Shown in pieces: positions 24,366-33,010 of a stretch of 64,000 bases of DNA (positions are counted from its first letter, which is position 1; the number at the start of each line of letters is the position of its first letter). Source of the DNA: Alteromonas lipotrueae. GTDB lineage: Bacteria > Pseudomonadota > Gammaproteobacteria > Enterobacterales > Alteromonadaceae. Both the position numbers and the translations under genes were made by a program. The DNA lies in NCBI RefSeq assembly GCF_019249215.1, contig NZ_JAESDI010000005.1, positions 124,001 to 188,000 on the forward strand, read 5' to 3'. Below the pieces are notes generated by a model. That model worked only from the letters and a program-made list of their open reading frames with translations, was not told where the DNA came from and ran no database searches.

Positions 24366-25727
24366 ATGCCTTCAGACTCAATAATATATACGCCTTATAC
24401 CTTACCTTGCGGGGTAGTGGTACGTAATCGCCTTGTAAAAGCGGCGATGGAAGAGAACATGTCGAGTGCGGGCTGTCTTCCTGGTAGTGCGCTGTATACG
24501 CTTTACCGGTACTGGGCGCATGGAAACTTGGGCATGGTTATTACGGGCAACGTGATGGTCGATCGCGAGTCGATGACAGGCCCGGGCGGTGTTGTGCTAG
24601 ATAAAAACTCCCCCTTAGAACCGTTCGAGCGCTGGGCTAAAATTATTAAGTCAAATGGCGCGCTGGCGGTGATGCAAATTAATCACCCTGGTCGTCAGGT
24701 ATTTAAGGCTATGCAAGGCAAAGCCATCGCGCCCTCGGCTGTACCTCTTAAGATGGGTAAACACTCAAAACTGTTTGCCGTTCCAAAAGAAATGACCTGC
24801 CAAGACATTCACGATGTGTGCAAACGCTTTGTCGAAACCGCAGTGCAAGCGCAAAAAGCGGGTTTTGATGGCGTTGAAATTCACGCGGCCCATGGTTATC
24901 TACTCACCCAATTTTTATCGCCACTAACCAATCAGCGACAAGACGAGTGGGGCGGTTCTATTATCAATCGTGCGCGTTTACTGATTAATATTGTTAGCCA
25001 AATTCGCGCGGTATGCCCAAGTGGCTTTATTGTTATGGTGAAACTTAATTCTGCTGATTTTCAGCGCAATGGGTTTAGTTTTGATGATGCCTGTGAAGTA
25101 GTACGCCGTTTAGAAGCATTAGGTGTTGATGTAGTGGAATTGTCAGGCGGTAGTTATGAAGCGCCGGCCATGCAAGGGCAAACTCGAGACGATACCACGC
25201 TTGCACGTGAAGCTTACTTCTTAGAATTTGCGCACACCCTTGAAACTAAAACCGATATTCCGTTAATGACAACGGGGGGGATCAAGCGGGCTGAGGTTGC
25301 TGAAGAAGTGATTCAGCAAGGTTGTTCACTGGTGGGTTTAGCCAGTGCGTTGGCCATTACCCCTGATTTAGCCAAGAAATGGCAGCAAGAATGGCGTTAT
25401 TCTGGTGTTATTCCACACTGTACGTGGAAAGATAAATCGTTAGCAAGTTTAGCAAACATGGCAATGGTTCGCCGTCAGCTAAGGCGTTTAGGTAATAATT
25501 TAACAACCTTGCGTTCGCCATCGCCATTGTGGAGCTTAGTGCTTGATATGTTGCACCGCAAGTCTATGACTAAGCGTGATGTTATTGCTAAAAATGGTAG
25601 TGTCCAGCTTGCTAGCCAAGAAAATAGCAGTGGCAAAAACGTTAGCGCTGATAATACGAGTAAAGTAAGTGCTAGTTCAGTTAGTGCAAGTACAAGTGAT
25701 ATTAAGGCGCATCAGCCCAATAAATAA
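24366..25727 (+). CDS. OYE-type NADH:flavin oxidoreductase with Ser-rich C-terminal tail
   Basis: A 453-residue TIM-barrel FMN enzyme of the Old Yellow Enzyme superfamily. Residues 18-30 (VVRNRLVKAAMEE), QINHPGRQ near 104-111, His173/His176/Tyr178 in EIHAAHGYLL, and LTTGGIKR-like MTTGGIKR all fit. The barrel ends near residue 405. The last ~45 residues are rich in Ser, Ala and Asn and look disordered. The ATG at 24366 is preferred to a GTG at 24240 because the longer frame would overlap the ssrA promoter. It separates ssrA from smpB. The substrate is unknown. Confidence 0.85.
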   Translation: MPSDSIIYTPYTLPCGVVVRNRLVKAAMEENMSSAGCLPGSALYTLYRYWAHGNLGMVITGNVMVDRESMTGPGGVVLDKNSPLEPFERWAKIIKSNGALAVMQINHPGRQVFKAMQGKAIAPSAVPLKMGKHSKLFAVPKEMTCQDIHDVCKRFVETAVQAQKAGFDGVEIHAAHGYLLTQFLSPLTNQRQDEWGGSIINRARLLINIVSQIRAVCPSGFIVMVKLNSADFQRNGFSFDDACEVVRRLEALGVDVVELSGGSYEAPAMQGQTRDDTTLAREAYFLEFAHTLETKTDIPLMTTGGIKRAEVAEEVIQQGCSLVGLASALAITPDLAKKWQQEWRYSGVIPHCTWKDKSLASLANMAMVRRQLRRLGNNLTTLRSPSPLWSLVLDMLHRKSMTKRDVIAKNGSVQLASQENSSGKNVSADNTSKVSASSVSASTSDIKAHQPNK

Positions 25728-25742
25728 TGAGCAGCTAAAAGT

Positions 25743-25768
25743 AAAACACAGCGTTAAACGCTGTGTTT
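25743..25768. terminator. Bidirectional hairpin enclosing the smpB stop codon
   Basis: Nine- to ten-bp arms around 25744-25753 and 25758-25767 form a hairpin whose loop contains the TAA of smpB (25754-25756 on the plus strand). T-runs flank it on both strands, so it can end both the flavoenzyme and the smpB transcripts. The last SmpB codons therefore lie in the stem. Confidence 0.75.
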
Positions 25769-26233
25769 CATCATTCTTTCTTTCTGACGTTGCCAGTCTT
25801 GATCTTTCAATGAGTCTCGTTTGTCTCGTTCATGCTTACCTTTGGCAAGATTGATTTCTAACTTAACCCAGCATTTCTTCCAATACATGGCGGTGGCTAC
25901 AATAGAGTAACCTTGTCGGTCTCTTGCACCCATAAGTCGGTCTAGTTCGCGCTTTTTCAATAACAATTTACGCGCACGTTCAGGTTCACACACAACGTGA
26001 GTAGAGGCTTGGTTTAACGGGCTTATGCGACAACCTACTAAATAAGCTTCGGCATTTTGAATAATCACATAGCAATCGGAAATGTTAACTTTACCTGAGC
26101 GAATACTTTTAATTTCCCAGCCTTGAAGCTGAATACCTGCTTCAAATTTGTCCTCTAGGAAATAGTCGTGGCGCGCTTTTTTGTTTTGCGCGATGGTACC
26201 TGTGGTGTTTTTGTTGGCTTTATTCTTTTTCAT
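25754..26233 (-). CDS. smpB: SsrA-binding protein SmpB
   Basis: Small basic OB-fold protein of 159 residues that binds the tRNA-like domain of tmRNA and delivers it to stalled ribosomes. The core is [26 protein letters not shown] (residues ~20-45), then [11 protein letters not shown] and the basic tail [25 protein letters not shown], whose helix occupies the mRNA channel. A basic N-terminal extension (KKNKANKN) is present. A TATAAT lies only 8 nt before the ATG and no ribosome-binding site is visible. Confidence 0.96.
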   Translation of the reverse strand: MKKNKANKNTTGTIAQNKKARHDYFLEDKFEAGIQLQGWEIKSIRSGKVNISDCYVIIQNAEAYLVGCRISPLNQASTHVVCEPERARKLLLKKRELDRLMGARDRQGYSIVATAMYWKKCWVKLEINLAKGKHERDKRDSLKDQDWQRQKERMMKHSV

Positions 26234-26240
26234 GCTCGCT

Positions 26241-26246
26241 ATTATA
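26241..26246 (-). promoter_or_regulatory. -10 element of smpB, close to the start codon
   Basis: TATAAT on the minus strand ends 7 nt before the smpB ATG at 26233. If used, transcription would start at or next to the ATG, giving a leaderless or nearly leaderless message. A -35 match is not obvious. Confidence 0.45.
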
Positions 26247-26410
26247 CTGATTGTCGTAAGAATGTCTGTATACCTATAGCAATATTTATTAGTTCATTTA
26301 CTAATATTTTTTAGTGCAAAAAGGTATTGTGGCCTTACATAACGATGTGGGGGCGAAACGGAAAAAGCGAAGATGAGAGAAGGGTTTTTTCTGTGGTATT
26401 TTTTCTATGA

Positions 26411-26416
26411 TATAAT
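26411..26416 (+). promoter_or_regulatory. -10 element of ratA-ratB
   Basis: A perfect TATAAT lies 30 bp before the preferred ratA start at 26447, followed by a GC-rich discriminator (GCGCC). No strong -35 is visible in the T-rich stretch upstream. Confidence 0.5.
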
Positions 26417-26446
26417 GCGCCTTTCGGTATTTATATAGTGAAGTAC

Positions 26447-26878
26447 ATGGCGAGTATACAACGCAGTGCATTGGTAGCACACAGCGCCCAGGCTATGTTC
26501 GACTTGGTAAACGATGTTGCGGCTTACCCGCAGTTCTTACCAGGTTGTCGAGACAGCAAGGTTTTAGAAGCATCTGGTGAAAACATGAAAGCCTCATTGT
26601 TAGTGGCAAAAGCAGGCATTAAGCAGTGGTTCACTACCCATAACGAACTTGAACCAGGTAAGCGTATAGATATGCAGCTTGTCGATGGTCCGTTTCGCTA
26701 TTTAACCGGCGGTTGGACGTTTTCAGCGTTATCTGACGAAGCCTGTAAAATAGAGTTAAACCTTGAGTTTGAATTTACCAATAAGTTAGTAGAAATGGCG
26801 TTTGGCAAAATCTTCAACAATTTGGCGGCCAATATGGTTGTAGCGTTCACCGAACGTGCTAGGAGTGTTTACGCGTGA
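26447..26878 (+). CDS. ratA: RatA-type START-domain protein (COQ10 family)
   Basis: A 143-residue START/SRPBCC protein aligned along its length with RatA of enterics: [47 protein letters not shown] and [21 protein letters not shown]. Relatives bind ubiquinone as COQ10; the E. coli protein was described as blocking 70S ribosome association, and the true role is debated. The ATG at 26447 is preferred to a GTG three codons earlier on family length. It overlaps ratB by 4 bp. Confidence 0.93.
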   Translation: MASIQRSALVAHSAQAMFDLVNDVAAYPQFLPGCRDSKVLEASGENMKASLLVAKAGIKQWFTTHNELEPGKRIDMQLVDGPFRYLTGGWTFSALSDEACKIELNLEFEFTNKLVEMAFGKIFNNLAANMVVAFTERARSVYA

Positions 26879-27246
26879 GTGAAGGCTTAATGCATATTGA
26901 AGTGGCCTATGCACTTCCTACTAAGCAATCTTTGGTTGATGTGTCGATAAAGGAAGGCGCAACAGTGGAAGAGGTAATCCATGCTTCGAACCTGTTAAAT
27001 GAATACCCAGATATTGATTTATCGAGCACCAAAGTCGGCATTTGGAGCCGCGTGGTTAAATTGCGCGATACTGTTAAGGATGGCGACAGAATAGAAATTT
27101 ACCGCCCACTTATTGCCGACCCTAAAGAAATTAGAAAACGCCGCGCTGAAAAAGCCAAAGAAGAAGGCCGCGCCGATAAAGTGACTGGCGGCAGGGTTAA
27201 CCCTTTGAAGGCCACTGATAGACAAACTGGCAAGCAAACTGATTGA
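26875..27246 (+). CDS. ratB: RnfH/RatB-family ubiquitin-fold protein
   Basis: A 123-residue protein of the RnfH family: [55 protein letters not shown] and the basic tail [13 protein letters not shown], all canonical and here split for description. The fold is ubiquitin-like and the function is not established. The start is GTG at 26875, overlapping the ratA stop by 4 bp, so the two are translationally coupled. The C-terminal ~25 residues are polar and variable. Confidence 0.92.
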   Translation: MSEGLMHIEVAYALPTKQSLVDVSIKEGATVEEVIHASNLLNEYPDIDLSSTKVGIWSRVVKLRDTVKDGDRIEIYRPLIADPKEIRKRRAEKAKEEGRADKVTGGRVNPLKATDRQTGKQTD

Positions 27247-27312
27247 AGCTTTGGTTAAGCCCGTTAAATAGAGATTTTCTACCCGTAGAAATAAGTTTTT
27301 ATGAGTACAAAT

Positions 27313-27345
27313 AAAAACAGCCAGCATATGCTGGCTGTTTTGTTT
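27313..27345. terminator. Bidirectional intrinsic terminator
   Basis: A perfect 26-bp palindrome at 27315-27340, with stem core CAGCCAGCAT, is flanked by T-rich tracts on both strands. It sits between the convergent ratB (ends 27246) and marR-type (ends 27401) genes and can terminate both. Confidence 0.9.
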
Positions 27346-27400
27346 CAGTTTATCGTAAGCACTGCCCGAGCTAATTAACTCAAACAATCTGCACTAAGCG

Positions 27401-27880
27401 CTAGTTAAGTTTTTCTGAAATACTACCAAGCTCAAGAAACGGTGATGCGTCAATATCTTCTGCATCCATCATGCTCGCAATTCGCTGAACAGTAGCAACC
27501 ATTTGGCTTTGCTCCCATTCTTTTAGCTGCGAAAAACGCTCCACGAAGTGTTCTTGAAGTGGGCGAGGCGCGTTCACAACTGCTACCTTTCCTTTCTCAG
27601 TAAGGAATACGCCAACTTTGCGCTTATCCTGTGTACTTCGAATACGGGTTGCTAAATCTCTGCCTTCAAGGCGATCAAGAATATTAGTAATGGTCGCAGG
27701 GCTCAGGTTTATGTTCTCAGCAATTTCTCGCACCATAATACCTGGCTTCTCTTGAATATTTTGCATTACCAATAATTGTGGGCCTGTTAGCCCAACATGC
27801 TTACTCAACTGCTTGCTGCGTAAATCGACGGCGCGGATCACGCGCCGTAGAGCAACCAACAATTCTTCTTCTTTTCGCAT
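27401..27880 (-). CDS. MarR-family transcriptional regulator
   Basis: A 159-residue winged-helix protein with LTGPQLLVMQNIQEKPGIMVREIAENINLSPATITNILDRLE (residues ~30-72, helix-turn-helix) and the wing DKRKVGVFLTEKG. AGGA lies 7 nt before the ATG. It is 34 bp downstream of a BCCT transporter gene on the same strand, so it is probably co-transcribed and may control osmolyte uptake. The ligand is unknown. Confidence 0.9.
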   Translation of the reverse strand: MRKEEELLVALRRVIRAVDLRSKQLSKHVGLTGPQLLVMQNIQEKPGIMVREIAENINLSPATITNILDRLEGRDLATRIRSTQDKRKVGVFLTEKGKVAVVNAPRPLQEHFVERFSQLKEWEQSQMVATVQRIASMMDAEDIDASPFLELGSISEKLN

Positions 27881-27914
27881 TTTATTCCTAATAAATCTGC
27901 AACCCTAACCCAAA

Positions 27915-29885
27915 CTACTTAAGCAAATGGATAAAGTGTTGATGCTTTTGAAATTGATCAATAACGTCATTAATGACTGAGATCTTAGACCATCCCATAA
28001 TGTCGTAGTTTTGACCACCTTCACTTAAGTGAACTTCTGCGCGATAGTACGTGGGCTTTTCGCCTTCGTCTACCTCTGGCATGTCACTCGGGCCAAATTC
28101 TGGCTGATGAGTAACCGAAGGGTACACTGCGTATACAAAATCAGGATCGCTTCCCATAGTGACGGTTAACATCAACGCCTCTTCGGTTTCATCAATCACA
28201 ATTTCAAATTGCTGTGTTTCGAACTCTTTCCCAACTTCTGTCATGGCGGGTTTCACAATTTTCTGTAAATAGCGCCTAACTACGGCTTCATCGGGAAAGG
28301 TTACTATGTTCTCTAACCTATCTTTCCAGTTTTTATCACCGTCATTATGCTGCGGCGTTCCGGCAAGCACTTGTAAGCTTTCACGCTTATAGGCTTCTAC
28401 CCGTAGCGCCTTCAACAGCCCCACTATCGCTATGAGTAACACTATTGCGAAGGGCAGTGCCGATGCAATTGTCATGGTTTGAAGTGCCCCCAAACCACCC
28501 GCATAGAGCAGAACCGCACTTACCACACCTACACCAACAGCCCAGTAAATTCGCTGCCACAGTGGCGTGTCGTTTCTACCATGCGAACATAGCATGTCTA
28601 CTACCATTGCCCCAGAATCGCACGATGTTACAAAGAACACGATTACCATTATTACGGCAATAAAGCTTAATACCGACGAGAACGGGAATTGCTCTAAGAA
28701 CACGAATAGCGCGACAGCACTATCCTCGTTGACCATGGTGGCTAATATATCCTTACCATGCACGAGTACTTGGTCGATAGCACCATTACCAAATACAGTC
28801 ATCCAGAAAAGCGTAAAGGCAGATGGGATAAGTAACACACCTAAGATAAATTCACGAATAGTACGACCGTATGAAATACGCGCAATGAACAAGCCTACGA
28901 AAGGTGCCCAGGCTAACCACCAGCCCCAATAGAAGATGGTCCAGCCACCAATCCAATCAGTTTTGTCATAGGCAAATAAATTGAAGGTGTTTCTAACTAA
29001 GTCAGATAAGTACGCCCCCGTATTTTGCATATAGGCTTGTAGTAAAAATACTGTTGGGCCTAATACTAGAACGATAAGAAGCAGTAAAATGGCTAAAACC
29101 ATGTTGGTCTCAGATAGAATACGAATACCTTTATCTAGTCCTGTTGCTACAGAGATGACGGCTAAGCCGATAACCGCTGCCATAATTATTATTTGAACAG
29201 TGGTATTTGAAGGTAAGCCGAATAAGTAATTAAAGCCCGCATTAACTTGAGATGCGCCTAACCCTAGTGATGTTGAAACACCAAACACGGTAGAGGTAAC
29301 GGCAAAAATATCGACAACATGGCCTGGCCATCCGTAAATTCTGTCACCGATTAACGGGTATAGGGCAGAACGTAAGGTTAGCGGTAAATTCTGTCGGTAT
29401 GCAAAGTAGGCCAATATCAGCGCCACCACAGCATAAATTGCCCAAGCATGCACACCCCAATGGAAAAAGGTCGTTTTCATTGCTTCGCGCACAGCATCAA
29501 TACTTTCAGCTTGCGCCGTCGGTGGTGCTAAAAAGTGCATCAGGGGCTCGGCGACACCAAAAAACATAAGTCCTATACCCATACCGGCAGCGAATAGCAT
29601 AGATAGCCACGTAGTGAACTTGAATTCTGGTAATGCGTGGTCGGGGCCCAGCTTAATTTCACCATAGCGAGACATGCCCAGATAAACTACAAATAACAAT
29701 ACAATTGCTACCGTAAGTACATAAAACCAGCTGCCATTAGTCACAATGACTGATTGTATAGTTTTGAAAAGTGAATCTGCAGTTTCAGGCAAAGCTGCCG
29801 CAAAAATGAGCAGGCAGGCAATAATTATGGAAGATGTGTAAAACACGGGTTTGTTTAAAGGTGATGTGTTCTCAGTTTCGCTCAC
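27915..29885 (-). CDS. BCCT-family choline/betaine-type transporter, BetT-like
   Basis: A 656-residue secondary transporter with 12 predicted helices (residues ~25-500). The helix-8 region WWLAWAPFVGLFIARISYGRT and LMFFGVAEPLMHF are BCCT hallmarks. The cytoplasmic C-terminus of ~150 residues is as long as in BetT-type choline transporters, where it senses osmolarity. The GTG at 29885 is chosen because AAAGGACG precedes it; the frame extends to 29954. Two 11-bp direct copies of ACTTTTATAAA lie upstream (29954-29964 and 30007-30017). The substrate among betaine, choline and carnitine is not fixed by sequence. Confidence 0.88.
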   Translation of the reverse strand: MSETENTSPLNKPVFYTSSIIIACLLIFAAALPETADSLFKTIQSVIVTNGSWFYVLTVAIVLLFVVYLGMSRYGEIKLGPDHALPEFKFTTWLSMLFAAGMGIGLMFFGVAEPLMHFLAPPTAQAESIDAVREAMKTTFFHWGVHAWAIYAVVALILAYFAYRQNLPLTLRSALYPLIGDRIYGWPGHVVDIFAVTSTVFGVSTSLGLGASQVNAGFNYLFGLPSNTTVQIIIMAAVIGLAVISVATGLDKGIRILSETNMVLAILLLLIVLVLGPTVFLLQAYMQNTGAYLSDLVRNTFNLFAYDKTDWIGGWTIFYWGWWLAWAPFVGLFIARISYGRTIREFILGVLLIPSAFTLFWMTVFGNGAIDQVLVHGKDILATMVNEDSAVALFVFLEQFPFSSVLSFIAVIMVIVFFVTSCDSGAMVVDMLCSHGRNDTPLWQRIYWAVGVGVVSAVLLYAGGLGALQTMTIASALPFAIVLLIAIVGLLKALRVEAYKRESLQVLAGTPQHNDGDKNWKDRLENIVTFPDEAVVRRYLQKIVKPAMTEVGKEFETQQFEIVIDETEEALMLTVTMGSDPDFVYAVYPSVTHQPEFGPSDMPEVDEGEKPTYYRAEVHLSEGGQNYDIMGWSKISVINDVIDQFQKHQHFIHLLK

Positions 29886-30182
29886 GCTAATACTCGTCCT
29901 TTCTCTTTTCTGTCGACTTAGAGTTATTACGCAGAAATATACAGTATGGAACAACTTTTATAAACTTTGATTGTAATTATTAGAGCTGATTCTTTAAATG
30001 AATAGCACTTTTATAAATTCACGTTATAGAACGGGTAAAAACTAAAGTATAAGTGAATAAATAATCGTTAGAGTAGAAATTAATCTTGGTTTGTGGGTTA
30101 ATAGAAATGTTATTATTGATAAGTGTTTTAAGTAAACACTGTTCAAAGAATAAAAAATCACCTAATAGGGAAAACACACATT

Positions 30183-32891
30183 ATGCGTAAAACTCAGCTT
30201 AGCTGTGCAATTGTTGCTGCATTGGCATCTTCACCGTTGCTCGCTCAAGAATCTGAAGCGCCAGCGAAACTTGAAACTATAGAAGTTACAGCCACTAAAC
30301 GCGCCGAATCTATCCAAGATGTACCTGTCGCCGTTACTGCACTTAATGGTAAAGCACTCGAAAATTTAGGCATTGATAATTTTCAAGACTACGTTGAATT
30401 CCTTCCAAACGTAGTGTTTCAGGGCACAGGCCCGGGCCAAAACGAAATTTATATTCGTGGCGCGGCAACTACCCAATCAAATATCATGTTATCTTCAGTT
30501 CAAGCATTACAACCCTCCGTTGCTTTCTATGTAGATGAACAGCCTGTATCAATGGCTGGTCGTAACCTAGACGTGTACGCTACTGACGTTGCGCGTGTTG
30601 AAGTCTTACCTGGGCCACAAGGTACTTTGTTCGGTGCAAGCTCTCAGGCAGGTACAATTCGTTTGATCACGAATAAACCCGACCTAAACAGTTTTGGTGC
30701 TGGTTTTGATACCAATATTGGTTTCACCAAAGGCGGTGAAATGAGTAACTCGGTAACGGCTTACTTCAATATGCCACTTACCGACAAGTTAGGTTTCCGC
30801 GTTGCGGCTTACAACGATAAGCAAGGCGGCTGGATTGATAACGTGATGAACGTTCCAGGCGAAGGTGGTTACATTGGAAGCGCGGTAGTTATCGACCGTA
30901 TCTCTGGCGGCCCACTTGCTGATCCGGTTGCTATGGATCAAAACCGCGTAACTAACCCTGCTATCAATTCAAACGAAGAAGCCTCTGTAGTATCACCTCA
31001 GAACGATGCGTTAGTTGAAGATGATTTCAACGATGCTTTGTACACAGGTGCTCGTTTTGGTCTGTTGTATGAATTTAATGATGATTGGGATTTGCTAGTT
31101 CAGCACACCCAACAAACGTTAGATACTGAAGGTGTATTTGCTTACGACCCAACCCTTGAAGGCGAAAGCTCAGCAATTCGTTTTGCTCAAGAAGAAAACA
31201 AAGATGAGTTCGGATTAACGACTTGGACATTAGAAGGTCGTTTAGAAAAACTAGACCTTGTGTACACAGGTGGTTATTTAGATCGTGAAATCGATACCTT
31301 AGCTGATTACACGGGCTACACCAATGGCGGTGCTTTCGCAGCGTATTATGTGTGTAACCACTATGAGTCTGGCGTTGAAGCTGAAGATCAGCGTTGTCTA
31401 GATCCAACCAAGTATTTTAGAGAAGATACAACCACAACCCGTTCAACTCACGAGCTTCGTTTTGTGACTACCATGGATACACCTTGGCGCGTAACGGCTG
31501 GTTTGTTCTATGATGACCAGGAAGTGGCAACAGTAGGGCAGTTCAAAATTGCTAATACTGACGGCGAGCTTACACAATACGGCTTCAACAACCTACAAAA
31601 AACCCTAGTAGGTACTGATGGTATAAACAGCGATGGAGGCCCGTTCCCATCCGAAATTAGCTTTATCAACGATATTACCCATACCGTTGAGCAAATTGCT
31701 GTATTTGGTCAGTTTGAATACGATATTACCGATTCACTAACCGCGAGTGTTGGTGCCCGTTGGTATCAAATAGATGATATCTACACAGGTTCAACCTCTA
31801 CCGTTGACGTAACACGTCGTGTTAAAGCATTTGGTTCACTTGACCCAGATGAGCTAGCTGCGGTAGGCCTAGACCCAGATGCAGTAAATGCTGCTATTGC
31901 TAGTGGTCAGCTAGAAACAGATTTGCTTGGTAGCGATGGTGTACTTACCGTTGACGATACTATCTTCAAATTCTCACTAGATTGGAAAGTTAACGATGAT
32001 GTTCTATTGTTTGCTAACTATTCAGAAGGTTTCCGTCCGCCAGTAACCAACCGTGTTGGTGGTGGTTTGGCGAAAAACCAAAACGGTGCATTTGAAAACT
32101 TCCGGATTCCAGTGTACTCAACCACAGATACCCTCGATAATTACGAGTTAGGTGTGAAGGGTGACTTCTTAGACGGTATTCTACGTGTAAACGCTACAGC
32201 GTATTACTCTGAAATTTCTGACTTACAAACGTCACGTTTCGACCCAACTAACATTTCTTTCTTAGTATTTACCGACAACGTTGGTGATGCAGAGATTCAA
32301 GGTTTGGATGCTGACATTACTTGGTTAGCCACAGACGACTTAGTGATTAACGCAGCATTTAGTTTATTAAATACTGAACTAACCAGCGTAAATTCTGAAC
32401 TAGAAGGCATTGCCGCGGGTGTAGGCTCTGAGCTTCCTTATTCTGCAGGCTTCTCGGGTAACATCAACGCGCGTTATTTCTTCGAACTAGAAGGTGACAA
32501 GCGTGGTTATGTGAATGGCTCTGTAAGCTACACGGGTGACCGTTATGCTGGCATGGTAATGGACGCTTACGTAATGGAAGATGCGACGCAACTTATTTAC
32601 GGCACAGGTTCTGGCCTTAAAATTGAGAAGCATGCTGATGTTTACGAAGGGGTAACCTACACCGACTCTAACGGTGACGTATTTGAAGGTGGCCGTTACG
32701 TACAAGAATCTTACATGCTAGCTAACCTAGCCGTTGGTGTGACTAACGATGTCTGGAAAGCCGAGCTTTATGTTGATAACGTGTTTGATGAAAGCGCGAT
32801 ATTAAATATTGATACTCAGCAGTTTACACCTAAGGTAGTAACGAATCGTCCACGCACTATTGGTGTTCGTTTCTCTTACGATTACTACTAA
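30183..32891 (+). CDS. TonB-dependent outer-membrane receptor
   Basis: A 902-residue outer-membrane protein with a signal peptide ending LLAQE and a TonB box-like segment ETIEVTATK near residue 36. The plug domain contains VPVAVTALNGKALE, IYIRGAATTQ, and VEVLPGPQGTLFGASSQAGTIRLIT. A 22-strand barrel follows and ends in RTIGVRFSYDYY with the terminal aromatic. Receptors of this size next to a TPR-sulfotransferase are common in Alteromonadales. Ligands may be siderophores, polysaccharides or other large molecules; the sequence does not tell. The start has AGGG 11 nt upstream. Confidence 0.93.
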   Translation: MRKTQLSCAIVAALASSPLLAQESEAPAKLETIEVTATKRAESIQDVPVAVTALNGKALENLGIDNFQDYVEFLPNVVFQGTGPGQNEIYIRGAATTQSNIMLSSVQALQPSVAFYVDEQPVSMAGRNLDVYATDVARVEVLPGPQGTLFGASSQAGTIRLITNKPDLNSFGAGFDTNIGFTKGGEMSNSVTAYFNMPLTDKLGFRVAAYNDKQGGWIDNVMNVPGEGGYIGSAVVIDRISGGPLADPVAMDQNRVTNPAINSNEEASVVSPQNDALVEDDFNDALYTGARFGLLYEFNDDWDLLVQHTQQTLDTEGVFAYDPTLEGESSAIRFAQEENKDEFGLTTWTLEGRLEKLDLVYTGGYLDREIDTLADYTGYTNGGAFAAYYVCNHYESGVEAEDQRCLDPTKYFREDTTTTRSTHELRFVTTMDTPWRVTAGLFYDDQEVATVGQFKIANTDGELTQYGFNNLQKTLVGTDGINSDGGPFPSEISFINDITHTVEQIAVFGQFEYDITDSLTASVGARWYQIDDIYTGSTSTVDVTRRVKAFGSLDPDELAAVGLDPDAVNAAIASGQLETDLLGSDGVLTVDDTIFKFSLDWKVNDDVLLFANYSEGFRPPVTNRVGGGLAKNQNGAFENFRIPVYSTTDTLDNYELGVKGDFLDGILRVNATAYYSEISDLQTSRFDPTNISFLVFTDNVGDAEIQGLDADITWLATDDLVINAAFSLLNTELTSVNSELEGIAAGVGSELPYSAGFSGNINARYFFELEGDKRGYVNGSVSYTGDRYAGMVMDAYVMEDATQLIYGTGSGLKIEKHADVYEGVTYTDSNGDVFEGGRYVQESYMLANLAVGVTNDVWKAELYVDNVFDESAILNIDTQQFTPKVVTNRPRTIGVRFSYDYY

Positions 32892-32954
32892 GCCCATTGG
32901 GTGTAATCTGACTTTGGTGTAATTTGAGTTTGATGTAACATGTTACACCTACCT

Positions 32955-32987
32955 AAAACGGCATTCCTTAGGGTATGCCGTTTTTTT
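32955..32987 (+). terminator. Intrinsic terminator after the TonB-dependent receptor
   Basis: Stem AACGGCAT (32957-32964) with ATGCCGTT (32975-32982) is followed by seven T. It ends the receptor transcript just before the sulfotransferase gene. A 14-bp perfect palindrome (TGTAACATGTTACA, 32934-32947) lies directly in front of it. Confidence 0.85.
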
Positions 32988-33010
32988 ATGTTTTTAGGCA
33001 TGCTGTATTT

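Noticed and set aside
32934..32947. 14-bp palindrome TGTAACATGTTACA as an operator.
   Set aside because: It lies after the receptor stop and directly before the terminator, with no promoter beside it; probably part of 3' structure.
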